64,000 nucleotides of DNA from NCBI GenBank assembly GCA_017940415.1, contig JAGAYR010000027.1, positions 1 through 64,000 on the forward strand, given 5' to 3'. Each line of letters starts with the position of its first letter. Position 1 is the first letter of the stretch. This DNA comes from Lachnospiraceae bacterium (lineage in GTDB: Bacteria; Bacillota; Clostridia; Lachnospirales; Lachnospiraceae). The notes under the pieces are model-generated. The model did not search any database and was not told the DNA's origin. It saw only the letters and a list, made by a program, of their open reading frames with translations. The translations under genes were made by a program, and so were the position numbers. This document shows, in pieces, positions 25,523-34,747 of the stretch.

Positions 25523-26596
25523 TCAATCTCCGAAAGATATTCCCGTGAGCTTTGCCTCTTTGATGATACTTGCATCGGGATCGAGATATTTAAGCTTGCC
25601 GGCTACCTTATCGAGAGGAACCTTTACGATCTCACGATTCCTGTAACCGACCATGAATCCGTATTCGTTGTTGAGTATGAGCTCGCCCGCCTCGGCTCCG
25701 AGTCTGGTGGCAAATACTCTGTCGTAAGGGCAGGGACTTCCGCCTCTCTGGGTATGTCCGGGAACGGTGACTCTTACTTCACGCCCGGTTTTCTCCTGAA
25801 TCTGGGCAGCTATCTCATAGGAAACCGAAGGATACTTGGATTTCTCCGCCTGTTTCTTCCTGTCCTTCTTGGACATTGCGGCAACATCTTTGGATATTGC
25901 GCCTTCCGCAACGGCAATTATGGTGAATTTACTGCCGCCTTTTTCTCTCTCCTCGATCTTGGCCACTATCTTCTTGATGTCATAGGGAATCTCGGGGATC
26001 AGAATGATATCCGCGCCTCCTGCCATTCCGGCATTGAGGGTAAGCCATCCCACCTTATGTCCCATGACTTCAACGATGAATACTCTTCCGTGGGAAGCTG
26101 CGGTGGTATGAATGCAGTCGATGGCCTGTGTTGCGATATCAACGGCACTCTGGAATCCGAAGGTCATATCGGTTCCCCACAGATCGTTGTCTATGGTCTT
26201 GGGAAGTGTAACTATATTGAGTCCTTCTTCGCTGAGAAGGTTTGCGGTCTTATGAGATCCGTTTCCGCCGAGAACAACAAGGCAGTCAAGCTTAAGCTTG
26301 TAGTAGTTCTGCTTCATTGCTTCGACCTTATCAAGGCCGTTCTCATCCGGTTCGGTTATGGTCTTAAAAGGAGTTCTGGAGGAGCCCAGGATGGTTCCGC
26401 CCTTTGTAAGGATTCCGGAAAAGTCCTTGCCCGTGAGCATGCGGAAATTTCCGTAGATAAGTCCCCTATATCCGTCTATAAAGCCGTAGATCTCTACTTC
26501 CTGGCCACTGTGAGCTATGGTCTTGACCACACCTCTCATTGCCGCGTTAAGAGCCTGACAGTCACCGCCGCTTGTAAGCATTCCGATTCTCTTCAT
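25523..26596 (-). CDS. pfkA: 6-phosphofructokinase
   Basis: 357 residues. Phosphorylates fructose 6-phosphate in glycolysis. The start is 'MKRIGMLTSGGDCQALN'; the fructose 6-phosphate site is in 'LPKTIDNDLWG' and the C-terminal 'GHTQRGGSPCPYDR'. The cofactor motif reads 'VVLGGNGSHKTA', with Asn where E. coli PfkA has Asp103 and Gly at 104, and Lys stands at the 124-equivalent. Gly104 favours ATP while Lys124 is typical of pyrophosphate enzymes, so the phosphoryl donor is uncertain. The ATG at 26596 has GGAGG six bases upstream and is preferred to a longer frame. First gene of the dnaX operon. Confidence 0.93.
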   Translation of the reverse strand: MKRIGMLTSGGDCQALNAAMRGVVKTIAHSGQEVEIYGFIDGYRGLIYGNFRMLTGKDFSGILTKGGTILGSSRTPFKTITEPDENGLDKVEAMKQNYYKLKLDCLVVLGGNGSHKTANLLSEEGLNIVTLPKTIDNDLWGTDMTFGFQSAVDIATQAIDCIHTTAASHGRVFIVEVMGHKVGWLTLNAGMAGGADIILIPEIPYDIKKIVAKIEEREKGGSKFTIIAVAEGAISKDVAAMSKKDRKKQAEKSKYPSVSYEIAAQIQEKTGREVRVTVPGHTQRGGSPCPYDRVFATRLGAEAGELILNNEYGFMVGYRNREIVKVPLDKVAGKLKYLDPDASIIKEAKLTGISFGD

Positions 26597-26653
26597 ATCC
26601 GGCCTCCTATTCAATCCCCATTTGTGTTTATCCTGCACAAAAAACCAACTTAA

Positions 26654-26682
26654 ATAATACCACAAAAGCCCCTTTCTCTCAA
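26654..26682 (-). promoter_or_regulatory. Sigma-A promoter of the pfk-dnaX operon
   Basis: TTGAGA (26677-26682) and TATTAT (26654-26659) on the minus strand with a 17-base spacer, and TGG just before the -10 box. It lies between the terminator of the signalling operon and the pfk ATG. Confidence 0.75.
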
Positions 26683-26686
26683 TGAA

Positions 26687-26714
26687 AAAAGGAAGGCAAT
26701 CCCGCCTTCCTTTT
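26687..26714 (-). terminator. Intrinsic terminator of the signalling operon
   Basis: On the minus strand AAAAGGAAGGC and GCCTTCCTTTT pair around a six-base loop and are followed by further T. It lies 19 bases after the stop of the 83-residue protein gene and just upstream of the pfk promoter. Confidence 0.85.
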
Positions 26715-26732
26715 AAGCATTTTCATGTGTTT

Positions 26733-26984
26733 TCAGTGCCAATAGGGCTGCTGGTCCTTATGGGTATACCCCTTGAGTTTCAGACCGTATTCTTCGACCT
26801 TGGCCTCATAGACCGGCTTTTCTTTGGGCTTTAATCCGTTCCCGGAAACAGCCTCCGAAAATGCGTCCGTCAGCTCCTTGTAATTCAGCTGAGCCGCATC
26901 CTTGTAATTATTGGACATGTTCATATCGATACGCGCCATGATCATATCCAGGTTCGAAGCTGCTTTTGATTTGAATAATCCCAT
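26733..26984 (-). CDS. Small soluble protein of unknown function
   Basis: 83 residues, no membrane segment, signal peptide or Cys. The N-terminal 45 residues look helical ('LDMIMARIDMNMSNNYKDAAQ'), and a Lys-rich, Tyr-containing C-terminus ends in 'QQPYWH'. AAGGAG lies six bases before the ATG. It begins ten bases after the stop of the kinase-DegV gene and is the last gene before the terminator, so it belongs to the signalling operon. It may be an accessory or target of that pathway, but nothing in the sequence shows this. Confidence 0.65.
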   Translation of the reverse strand: MGLFKSKAASNLDMIMARIDMNMSNNYKDAAQLNYKELTDAFSEAVSGNGLKPKEKPVYEAKVEEYGLKLKGYTHKDQQPYWH

Positions 26985-26994
26985 ATGGGTCTCC

Positions 26995-29664
26995 TTATTT
27001 CCTGCTGAACAGAAGTCCGAATGTTCCCGGTCCGCAGTTTATGGCTATTGCGGACGTTGCCTTCTGACAGTATACCACCTCGAAGGGAACTATCTTAAGT
27101 ACCCTTTCCTTGATCTCATCAATCTCAGCCTTCTTCATTCCTACATAGGTGATGAACAGTACCGAAGTATCGATATCCGAGGGATTGCTCAGAGTTCCGG
27201 TTATGTATTTCTCCCTGGATCTGTTACGTCCGCCTATAATGACCCTTCCGACCTTCATATATCCGTTCTTCATCTGGATGACGGGATGGAACATAAACGC
27301 ATTGGTGATCTTATATGCGGTTTCGGACAATCTTCCGCCGCGGTACAGATACTCGGTGGTATCCATGATAAAGCCCGAATTGATCTTACTCTTTTTCTTT
27401 TCAAGCTCTCTTGTTAATGCCTTGATATCGGTCATTCCGCCATCCACCAGGGCTTTTGCGGCAAGCGTCATTATGCCGGCTCCGCTGGACAAGCTTCCCG
27501 AATCGAATACGAATACATTGTAAAAAGAAACCGCCGCCTCGCACGCCTTCTCGTAACCGCGGCTGGTATTTTTGGACGTAGAGATGTGAATTATGTTCTG
27601 AGCGTAGGAAAGCTGCTCCGCAAAGAAAGCCTCATAATCCGCGGTGTCGGGAGCTTCACTTCTTGCAACAACATCCTTTTTGTCCAGATATTTCAAGATG
27701 ACATCACCTTCAGCCTCTACCCCGTCATAGAACACGCCCTTTGCGGTATAGACCTTGTAAGGCACAATGGGTATTTTGAGAGACTTTAGCAGGCTTCTGG
27801 GAATATCCGAGATACTGTCCGTGGTAACAAGGATCGGTATCTTTTTCCTGGATGCCCTGACTATCTTATCGGTTTCGGAGCGAAGTCCCTCATCCTCGAT
27901 GGTAACGATATCCTCGGGAAGAAAATCAATGATGGTCTTCTCCAGTTCAACAGCCTCGAAAGGCTTGAGAAGATATCCGTCAAAACCTTCTCTTCTGTAT
28001 AGAGCCTGATTTTCGCTGCCCGCATTTGCGGTCATGGCGACTATGGGAACCTCCCTGTTAAGTCCGCCTCTTTGTTCCCTGATGGCATGGAGACATTCGA
28101 TACCGTCCATATCCGGCATCATATGGTCCATAAGGATCACATTGAAATGCTCCTCTGCAGTAAGCCTGAGTGCTTCCGCACCGCTTTCTGCGGCTGACAC
28201 CTGAACCTTGGTATCCCTGAGAAGTTTGGTTGCAACCATGAGGTTAGCGGTATTGTCGTCAACCAGAAGAACCTTGGCGGAAGGAGCTTCAAAGGTCTGA
28301 TGATATTCATGCTTACGGGCGCCCTTAAATCTGGCAGGTTCGTATTTACCGAGGGCTCTTTCGTCTGCAATCTCCTGCTCAAGGGTAAAGACAAACGTTG
28401 ATCCCTTGGTATATATACTGTTGACGGATATATCACCGCCAAGGAGATCCGCAAGCTGTTTTACGATGGAAAGACCGAGGCCGGTTCCTTCGATATATCT
28501 GTTATGATTTCTGTCTTCACGTCTGAATGCATCAAAGAGGAGCGGGATACTCTCTTTGCGGATACCGATTCCCGTATCTTCAACCGAATATGTGACAAGC
28601 ACCTTATTGGGCTTTGTCTTATTGCAATGGATCGAAAGAGTTACGCTTCCTTCTTCCGTGTACTTAACCGCATTGTTCAGAAGGTTGATGAGTATCTGCT
28701 TTATTCTGACCTCATCGGATACAAGGCTGGAGGGAAGTGCGGGATCCACATCGATGGAGAATTTGAGCCCTTTTTCACTTGCCCTGATCCAGATCATATT
28801 AACGATGTCCGAGAACATCGCGCCCACATCATAGGGCTGAATTACGATATCCATCTTGCCGGATTCTATCTTGGACATATCAAGTATGTCGTTGATAAGG
28901 GAAAGAAGTATCTTGGATGCGGAGCGAACGTTTCTCGCATCATCAGCCACTTCGTCGGAGATGTCTTCCCTTAGGATCATCTCATTAAGACCGATGATGG
29001 TATTGATGGGAGTTCTGATCTCATGGCTCATGCTGGAGAAGAATCTGCTCTGAGCCTTATTGAGTTCCTCTATCTCTTTGGCCTGTTCTATGGCACGCTC
29101 ATTCTCCCACTGGAAGATCTTAGTCATGATATAGACAACGGCATATACCAGGAAGCCTACCAGAAGTACCGATACCGAAGAGTCCGCATACCAGACAGGA
29201 CGCGTATGTGGCACGGTCAGTTCCGGACACCAGAATTCCACGGTATACTCTGCAATGGTCAGAAGAGTAAGCATGATCATCATGATTCTTCTGGGTACGC
29301 TCTTAAGCAGAAGGCCTATATACAGGAACGAAACAACGATCCAGATATTAGAACCGCCGGTCAGACCTCCTCCGTAGAAATATGCTATGGGCAGCAGTAT
29401 GAACACTATGCTCATTGCCACAAACAAAGCACCTATATCCGTTTTCTTTTTGCGGACCGAGATCACTATCACAAAAGGGGTGAGCAGGGATGCTGCAAAT
29501 AAGGACAGGGTCTCCTGAATACTCTCACCGATAAAGAAATCGCAGATAAGGGCAAGGACAACCGCAATCTCGGCAAGCCAGGTGAGAATGATAAACAGTT
29601 TCTCCTGGAAGCTTCTGCCGGGGCTTATTACTTCGTCATATAATTTCTTGGCACGTTTTTTCAT
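26995..29664 (-). CDS. Membrane hybrid histidine kinase fused to a DegV fatty-acid-binding domain
   Basis: 889 residues. About six membrane segments (25-195), HisKA H-box 'SMSHEIRTPINTIIG', an ATPase domain with 'GTGLGLSIVKQL', and a receiver with the acceptor Asp in 'VILMDHMMPDMDG'. Where the sister kinases carry Hpt, residues 607-889 form a complete DegV domain: 'ILVTTDSISDIP', 'IHISTSKNTSRGYEKA', 'VFDSGSLSSGAG', 'YRGGRLSETAYK' and 'NCGPGTFGLLF'. DegV proteins (FakB type) bind a fatty acid and hand it to a kinase. Here it may sense or carry a lipid for the phosphorelay. The ATG overlaps the upstream stop by four bases, with GGAGGG in front. The reading frame is continuous through the junction. 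Confidence 0.9.
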   Translation of the reverse strand: MKKRAKKLYDEVISPGRSFQEKLFIILTWLAEIAVVLALICDFFIGESIQETLSLFAASLLTPFVIVISVRKKKTDIGALFVAMSIVFILLPIAYFYGGGLTGGSNIWIVVSFLYIGLLLKSVPRRIMMIMLTLLTIAEYTVEFWCPELTVPHTRPVWYADSSVSVLLVGFLVYAVVYIMTKIFQWENERAIEQAKEIEELNKAQSRFFSSMSHEIRTPINTIIGLNEMILREDISDEVADDARNVRSASKILLSLINDILDMSKIESGKMDIVIQPYDVGAMFSDIVNMIWIRASEKGLKFSIDVDPALPSSLVSDEVRIKQILINLLNNAVKYTEEGSVTLSIHCNKTKPNKVLVTYSVEDTGIGIRKESIPLLFDAFRREDRNHNRYIEGTGLGLSIVKQLADLLGGDISVNSIYTKGSTFVFTLEQEIADERALGKYEPARFKGARKHEYHQTFEAPSAKVLLVDDNTANLMVATKLLRDTKVQVSAAESGAEALRLTAEEHFNVILMDHMMPDMDGIECLHAIREQRGGLNREVPIVAMTANAGSENQALYRREGFDGYLLKPFEAVELEKTIIDFLPEDIVTIEDEGLRSETDKIVRASRKKIPILVTTDSISDIPRSLLKSLKIPIVPYKVYTAKGVFYDGVEAEGDVILKYLDKKDVVARSEAPDTADYEAFFAEQLSYAQNIIHISTSKNTSRGYEKACEAAVSFYNVFVFDSGSLSSGAGIMTLAAKALVDGGMTDIKALTRELEKKKSKINSGFIMDTTEYLYRGGRLSETAYKITNAFMFHPVIQMKNGYMKVGRVIIGGRNRSREKYITGTLSNPSDIDTSVLFITYVGMKKAEIDEIKERVLKIVPFEVVYCQKATSAIAINCGPGTFGLLFSRK

Positions 29665-32288
29665 TTTTCGCCCTCCGGTGCAAACTCCATGATCTCGTCG
29701 TCATCATCGGGTGAATTATCCGTATCGCCGTCTCCGCGTCCCGCAGCAGGGTCGCTGCCCTCGGCTCCCAGGCAGGAATTGATTTTGCGCATAAGTGTCT
29801 CGTAGCTTTCCATGAAGGAAGCATGCTTTTCTTCTATCTTTTCACTGTCGCCCGCCTTGGCAACCTCTTCAAGATATTTGGCAAGTCCGGACAAGTCGGC
29901 CGCACCTATCATCTTGGAAGTACTCTTAACCGCATGAACTCTTATGGAATAATCATTCCAATTTTCGGTTTCGTAATACTTTTTAAGCTCCGCAATCTTC
30001 TTGGATACATTCTTGGCATATTCAAGAAGCAGGGTTTTGTAAAATTCTATATCGCCTCTGCAGTATTTAAGTCCGTCCTCGGGCTCGACGCCTGCTTCCC
30101 TGAGTTGCATAAGTTCGCCGGGAAGTGAGACGGATGAAGCAGGTGATGAGGCGGCGGAAAGACTCATGATGCCCTTTTCCTTTTTAACCGCAGCCTGTTT
30201 GACGGAATCCTTCTTGCCGGGCAGTTCGACCTTTTCAAATACGATGGCAGACTTGGGAAGAACTCTTCTGAGCACTCTCTCAAGTTCACTTATCTCTATA
30301 GGTTTGGGAATGAAACCGTCGAAGCCTTCCGAAAGGAACATCTCCTTAGCGGAAGAGATGGCATTTGCGGTGAGTGCAACGATGCAGATCTCTTTTCTGA
30401 ATCTGGATGCGTTGAATCTTATTCTCTTCATCGCCTCAACGCCGTCCATCTCCGGCATCATGTGATCCATGAAAACAAGCGCATAATCTTCCGAACTGCA
30501 CATCTCGATGGCTTCGGGACCGTTTGAGGCAGTGGAAACTTCCATGCCATATGTCTCGAAGATACCTCTCGCAACCAGAAGGTTCATGGGCTCATCATCG
30601 ACAACAAGCACCTTAAGTCCGGGGCAGGTCATTCTCTCTTCGCAGCTTTCTTCATTTCCGTCGAATGTATGATTCAGGAAATTGACAACCTGAGCTCCGT
30701 AGAAAGGCTTCGGAAGAAGCTGTACTCCTCTTCCCACAGCTCCGTTGAATCCTCTGTCGGCAACGACCGCAACGTTCATCTCTGATGCAATCTTGTCGAT
30801 GTATTCTCTGTTTTCGAGATACTCACCGGTTCCTACGAAAAGATGACTTACATTTTCACCTCGGATCACCTTCTCAAGCTCTTCTCTTGACTGCACTCTC
30901 TTAAAGCTTATTCCAAGGCCTCCGGCAAGATGATTTACCATCTCCATATGGAAGTCTCTAACGCTTTGATGTCCGGTAGTCATAAAGCCCAGGAAACCGA
31001 CGACAACGCAGTTATCTCTGTCTTTGACAGCAAGGCAGGGCGTCTCATTTTCCACTCCCTGGGGGATACTTACTCGAACCGTGGTGCCTTCTCCCAGATC
31101 GCTTTCTATTGCAAGAACGCCGTCCATGGCTCTGGTAAATCCGCTGATGATGGGAATGCCAAGTCCCAGTCCGCCCGCAGTTCTGGTCTTGCCCGCGTCG
31201 GACTGATAGAACTTCTCATAAGCACGCTCTATCTCCAGCTCCGTCATTCCGATACCGGTATCTTTGACTTCCAGAACCAGATTGATTCCGTAATCTCTTT
31301 TTACGTGATAGATATGTACGTATACTCCGCCCTCTTTGGTGAACTTGTATCCGTTACCGATAAGGTGCCAGAGTATCTTCTTGATCTTGCTTCCGTCACC
31401 CACAAGTTCCGACGGAATATGTGTGTCCATGTCCACGATAAGATCCAGACCGTAATTTTCCGTAAAGGAAAGCTGGACCAGCAGATCGTTGACAAGAGAA
31501 TCTATCATGTATGTTTCTCTTGTGACCGCAAGCTTGCCCATATCGATCTCGGTGAAATCCAGAATATCGCTTATCTGCTCGCTTACTCTGTGACCCGCCT
31601 CGGATATGGCACGTATATTGGCCTGAGCACCGTCGGGAAGTTCATCTTTTTCGATGACCGCAGTGAGTCCTATAACCGCATTGACGGGAGTTCTGATCTC
31701 GTGCGACACATTCGCAAGGAAATTGTCGAGTCTTTCAGTCGCTCCTTTGAGTTCTTCGATCTCTTTGCTCGTGCGCTTGGTGACCCCGGTCCAGTTATCG
31801 ATGATCATCCTGCCGATCCATCCGGCCATGGTAACCACAAGAATATGAAGACCCGCTCTCGTTACGGAAAGCGCGTCAAATTGTTCTCCTTCTGTTAACA
31901 GCACGAGAATATCGTAAGCGAATGTTACATAGAAAGTGGCCTGACAGACCCATATGAGCTGTCTTACGCAGGTGATGGTATAGATCATTATGACCACAAC
32001 CATGATAAGAGCAGCATCAAAAGTGCTGGTCAGATGTGTACCGTAGAAGAAGTACACGATCATCATCATTGCAGCATATATCCACAGTCTTGCAACAGGT
32101 GCAAGAAGCTGCTGGATATGCATTACCCATGCGCCGATCAGTCCTGCCACAACAAGGACAAGTGCCCATCTTTCCCATCCCAGCAAAATAGATTCGCCGA
32201 TGAGTATAACCGCAAAGACGGTAAAACACAAAAGCAGCGTCATGTGTGAGGATTTAAAAACCTCATTTTCTTCATTCCCCCGACTCAT
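29661..32288 (-). CDS. Membrane hybrid histidine kinase with pseudo-receiver, receiver and Hpt
   Basis: 875 residues. Membrane segments occupy about 20-150. The H-box is 'NVSHEIRTPVNAVIGL', and the ATPase domain has 'DTGIGMTE' and 'GGLGLGIP'. A region near residues 430-560 ('CVVVGFLGFMTTGHQSVRD' to 'LLPKPFYGAQVV') has receiver-like length and the terminal Lys-Pro but no acceptor Asp, so it is probably a pseudo-receiver. A true receiver follows with 'VFMDHMMPEMDG', and a C-terminal Hpt has 'VHAVKSTSKMIGA'. The ATG at 32288 follows AAGGGG by six bases; a GTG ten codons earlier lacks a site. Sandwiched between the c-di-GMP gene and the kinase-DegV gene. Confidence 0.92.
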   Translation of the reverse strand: MSRGNEENEVFKSSHMTLLLCFTVFAVILIGESILLGWERWALVLVVAGLIGAWVMHIQQLLAPVARLWIYAAMMMIVYFFYGTHLTSTFDAALIMVVVIMIYTITCVRQLIWVCQATFYVTFAYDILVLLTEGEQFDALSVTRAGLHILVVTMAGWIGRMIIDNWTGVTKRTSKEIEELKGATERLDNFLANVSHEIRTPVNAVIGLTAVIEKDELPDGAQANIRAISEAGHRVSEQISDILDFTEIDMGKLAVTRETYMIDSLVNDLLVQLSFTENYGLDLIVDMDTHIPSELVGDGSKIKKILWHLIGNGYKFTKEGGVYVHIYHVKRDYGINLVLEVKDTGIGMTELEIERAYEKFYQSDAGKTRTAGGLGLGIPIISGFTRAMDGVLAIESDLGEGTTVRVSIPQGVENETPCLAVKDRDNCVVVGFLGFMTTGHQSVRDFHMEMVNHLAGGLGISFKRVQSREELEKVIRGENVSHLFVGTGEYLENREYIDKIASEMNVAVVADRGFNGAVGRGVQLLPKPFYGAQVVNFLNHTFDGNEESCEERMTCPGLKVLVVDDEPMNLLVARGIFETYGMEVSTASNGPEAIEMCSSEDYALVFMDHMMPEMDGVEAMKRIRFNASRFRKEICIVALTANAISSAKEMFLSEGFDGFIPKPIEISELERVLRRVLPKSAIVFEKVELPGKKDSVKQAAVKKEKGIMSLSAASSPASSVSLPGELMQLREAGVEPEDGLKYCRGDIEFYKTLLLEYAKNVSKKIAELKKYYETENWNDYSIRVHAVKSTSKMIGAADLSGLAKYLEEVAKAGDSEKIEEKHASFMESYETLMRKINSCLGAEGSDPAAGRGDGDTDNSPDDDDEIMEFAPEGEK

Positions 32289-32321
32289 AAGAATCCCCTT
32301 ATAAAACTTGCGACTCACAGG

Positions 32322-34694
32322 TCATCTGACCTGCTCGTCTTTTTCCCTCATATTGTACTGCGTATCTTCGTCGATCATCTGGACCATGATGTCCGCAAAA
32401 ACAGGATCAAACTGTGTTCCTCTGCCCTTGATGATCTCTGCCCGGATAACGTCCTGCGCAAGGACGTCCCTGTAACTTCTGTGGCTGCTCATTGCATCAT
32501 AGGAATCGGCAACCGCGATTATCCTTGCTTCCTCCGGAATAGCTTCTCCCACAAGTCCGTCCGGATATCCTCCGCCGCCGAATCTTTCGTGGTGCCATCT
32601 GGCTCCGGTGGCAAGAAGCGGCATTTCTTCGATGGTCTCGAGTATCTTGGCTCCCTTCACGGGATGAGTCTTGATGATCTCGAATTCCTCATCCGTAAGC
32701 TTCCCGGGTTTGTTGATTATGGCATCCGGAATTCCTATCTTGCCTACATCGTGCAGAAGCCCCAGCATATAAATATCTTCCAGCTTCTTATCACGGTATC
32801 CGTATCTCTTGGCAATCTCTCTGGAATAATAAGCAACTCTTCCGGAGTGACCGTTCGTATATGTATCCTTTGCATCGATGGATTCGGCAAGTGCCTCAAC
32901 GACATGCAGGAAAAGCGTGTTGTTTTCCCTGGTCTTTCTTTCGACTTCGTTTGAAAGAGATCTCTGCAGTCTGACAAGTTCAATGATGTGTCTGACTCTC
33001 AGAAGAAGAATCTCCGGAACAAAAGGCTTCTTGATAAAATCCATCGCTCCCAGTGAGAGTCCCTGTTTTTCCGCTTCTTCACTTTCATCCGCAGTCAGGA
33101 ATATGACAGGAATGTCGTAATACTTTCTTTCCATGCTCCGAAGCCTTCTCATGGTTTCAAAGCCGTCCATCACAGGCATCTTGATATCAAGAAGTATGGC
33201 ATCCGGAATTGTTTTTTCCAGATAATCCAAAAGTGCCTGACCGGATTTAAGAGCAGTTACATAGAAACCGTTCTTACTCAGGATATGACCCGCAACCTGA
33301 AGATTAGCAGTGTCATCATCAACAACTGCGATCCTTACTTCATGATCGTGCTTATCACTTTCTTCCGTTCCGACAAATTCGGTCTCATATGAGATTGTGA
33401 GAACATCCGGATGTTTTGTGTTCCATTCTCTTATAAGTTCTCCGACAACCTTATCGATGTAGTCTTCACGGATATCGGACAAAAGAACAAAATATCTGTT
33501 AAACCTGCTCTTCATGAACAGGTCGGATTTTCTCAGCGATTCACCGATATGCTCTCCGAAACTCTCGCACAGTTCCCTGAAAGTATCGTCCGAAATATCA
33601 CCGGCATGCTCCAGGTCAATGAGAACCTTACATGCGGTACCCTGATTACGCATCAGATAACGCATGATGTAACGGTATACATAGAGGAACGAATCCTTAT
33701 CAAGGCAGAGTGCATTGTTTGGAATGGAGCGCTCATCAAGGATCTTGGAAACCGTATGGATATCCGTGGCCGCAGCATCGTCATCATCGTCCGTTCCGGT
33801 ACCGGAATATATAGAATAGCCGTGCTTCCCGTGCTGCTTCACGGTGTAAACGGCCTTGTCTGCAAGCTTTTCAAGAGTGTCATAATCTCTGCCATACTCG
33901 GGCACAAAGATCACGCCAAAGGAAGCACCGAGGGGAATCTCCATGTCTTCGCCCATCATTTCCTTCGCTTCCCTTATCATTTCCGCATTTATGGCTTCGG
34001 AAAAGCCCGCAACCGACGCTTCATCGGTAACTCCGGGGACGAAAGCTTCGAACTCATCTCCGCCCATTCTCGCACAGACACTGCCTTCCGGAAGTACACG
34101 TGTAAGGATACCGGCAAAGCTTATAAGCACTCTGTCGCCCATGTCGTGGCCGTATATATCGTTGACGAGCTTAAACGAATCAAGGTCAATCATAAGAAGA
34201 GTACCATCATTCGTCTTGCAGATCTTGGTATATTCGGTTTTGCCGGACATCTTGTTCAGAAAGCCCGTAAACTTATCCGTCGATGCCTCAGCCTTAAGGT
34301 TGAGCATTTTCTCACGATTGGAGAGAATGTTATTGATACGCCTGAGAAGAACCTCAGGGTCGAAAGGTTTCTTGATATAGTCGGAGACACCCACCTCAAA
34401 TCCCATGGTCTCGGTATCGGGTGTGTCATCCGCAGTCAGGAATATTACGGGAATCTCTTCTCTTCCGAGCTCGTTCTCATAACCGCGAAGTCTCATCAGA
34501 GTTTCGAAACCGTCCATTTCGGGCATGTTTATGTCCAAAAGAATAAGATCCGGAAACCCCTTCTCGCTGACATAGTCAAGAAGAGCCTGTCCGGATCTGA
34601 GCGCAGTAACACGCATATTGGCCTTACTTAAGATGTGACCTGCCATCTTAAGATTGCTGGTATCGTCATCAACTACAATGATCCATTCCGCCAT
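32322..34694 (-). CDS. Dual c-di-GMP enzyme: REC-GGDEF-(degenerate GGDEF)-REC-HD-GYP
   Basis: 790 residues, cytosolic. REC1 (1-125) has 'LILLDINMPEMDG'. A GGDEF domain follows with an intact 'ARMGGDEFEAF' (diguanylate cyclase). Residues about 320-470 look like a second GGDEF without catalytic residues ('ALCLDKDSFLYVYRYI', 'RYFVLLSD'). REC2 has 'AILLDIKMPVMDG'. The C-terminal HD-GYP phosphodiesterase has 'LLHDVGKIGIP' and 'GGGGYPDGL'. The protein can in principle make and break c-di-GMP under control of two phosphorylation sites, the likely targets of the two kinases downstream in the operon. Translation starts at ATG 34694 with only a weak GGGG site. Confidence 0.93.
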   Translation of the reverse strand: MAEWIIVVDDDTSNLKMAGHILSKANMRVTALRSGQALLDYVSEKGFPDLILLDINMPEMDGFETLMRLRGYENELGREEIPVIFLTADDTPDTETMGFEVGVSDYIKKPFDPEVLLRRINNILSNREKMLNLKAEASTDKFTGFLNKMSGKTEYTKICKTNDGTLLMIDLDSFKLVNDIYGHDMGDRVLISFAGILTRVLPEGSVCARMGGDEFEAFVPGVTDEASVAGFSEAINAEMIREAKEMMGEDMEIPLGASFGVIFVPEYGRDYDTLEKLADKAVYTVKQHGKHGYSIYSGTGTDDDDDAAATDIHTVSKILDERSIPNNALCLDKDSFLYVYRYIMRYLMRNQGTACKVLIDLEHAGDISDDTFRELCESFGEHIGESLRKSDLFMKSRFNRYFVLLSDIREDYIDKVVGELIREWNTKHPDVLTISYETEFVGTEESDKHDHEVRIAVVDDDTANLQVAGHILSKNGFYVTALKSGQALLDYLEKTIPDAILLDIKMPVMDGFETMRRLRSMERKYYDIPVIFLTADESEEAEKQGLSLGAMDFIKKPFVPEILLLRVRHIIELVRLQRSLSNEVERKTRENNTLFLHVVEALAESIDAKDTYTNGHSGRVAYYSREIAKRYGYRDKKLEDIYMLGLLHDVGKIGIPDAIINKPGKLTDEEFEIIKTHPVKGAKILETIEEMPLLATGARWHHERFGGGGYPDGLVGEAIPEEARIIAVADSYDAMSSHRSYRDVLAQDVIRAEIIKGRGTQFDPVFADIMVQMIDEDTQYNMREKDEQVR

Positions 34695-34747
34695 GTTACT
34701 TTGTCCCCATAAACATAAGAAAAAACTAAAAAGCCATACTTAGGACA

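Noticed and set aside
25322..26653. 443-codon open frame on the plus strand
   Set aside because: It runs antisense across the clear pfk gene, its promoter and the start of dnaX; no motif and no ribosome site.
30930..31898. 322-codon open frame on the plus strand
   Set aside because: Antisense to a hybrid histidine kinase with all expected motifs.
33411..34631. 406-codon open frame on the plus strand
   Set aside because: It is antisense to the well-supported REC-GGDEF-HD-GYP gene, has no ribosome site or domain, and its composition is that of a complementary frame.
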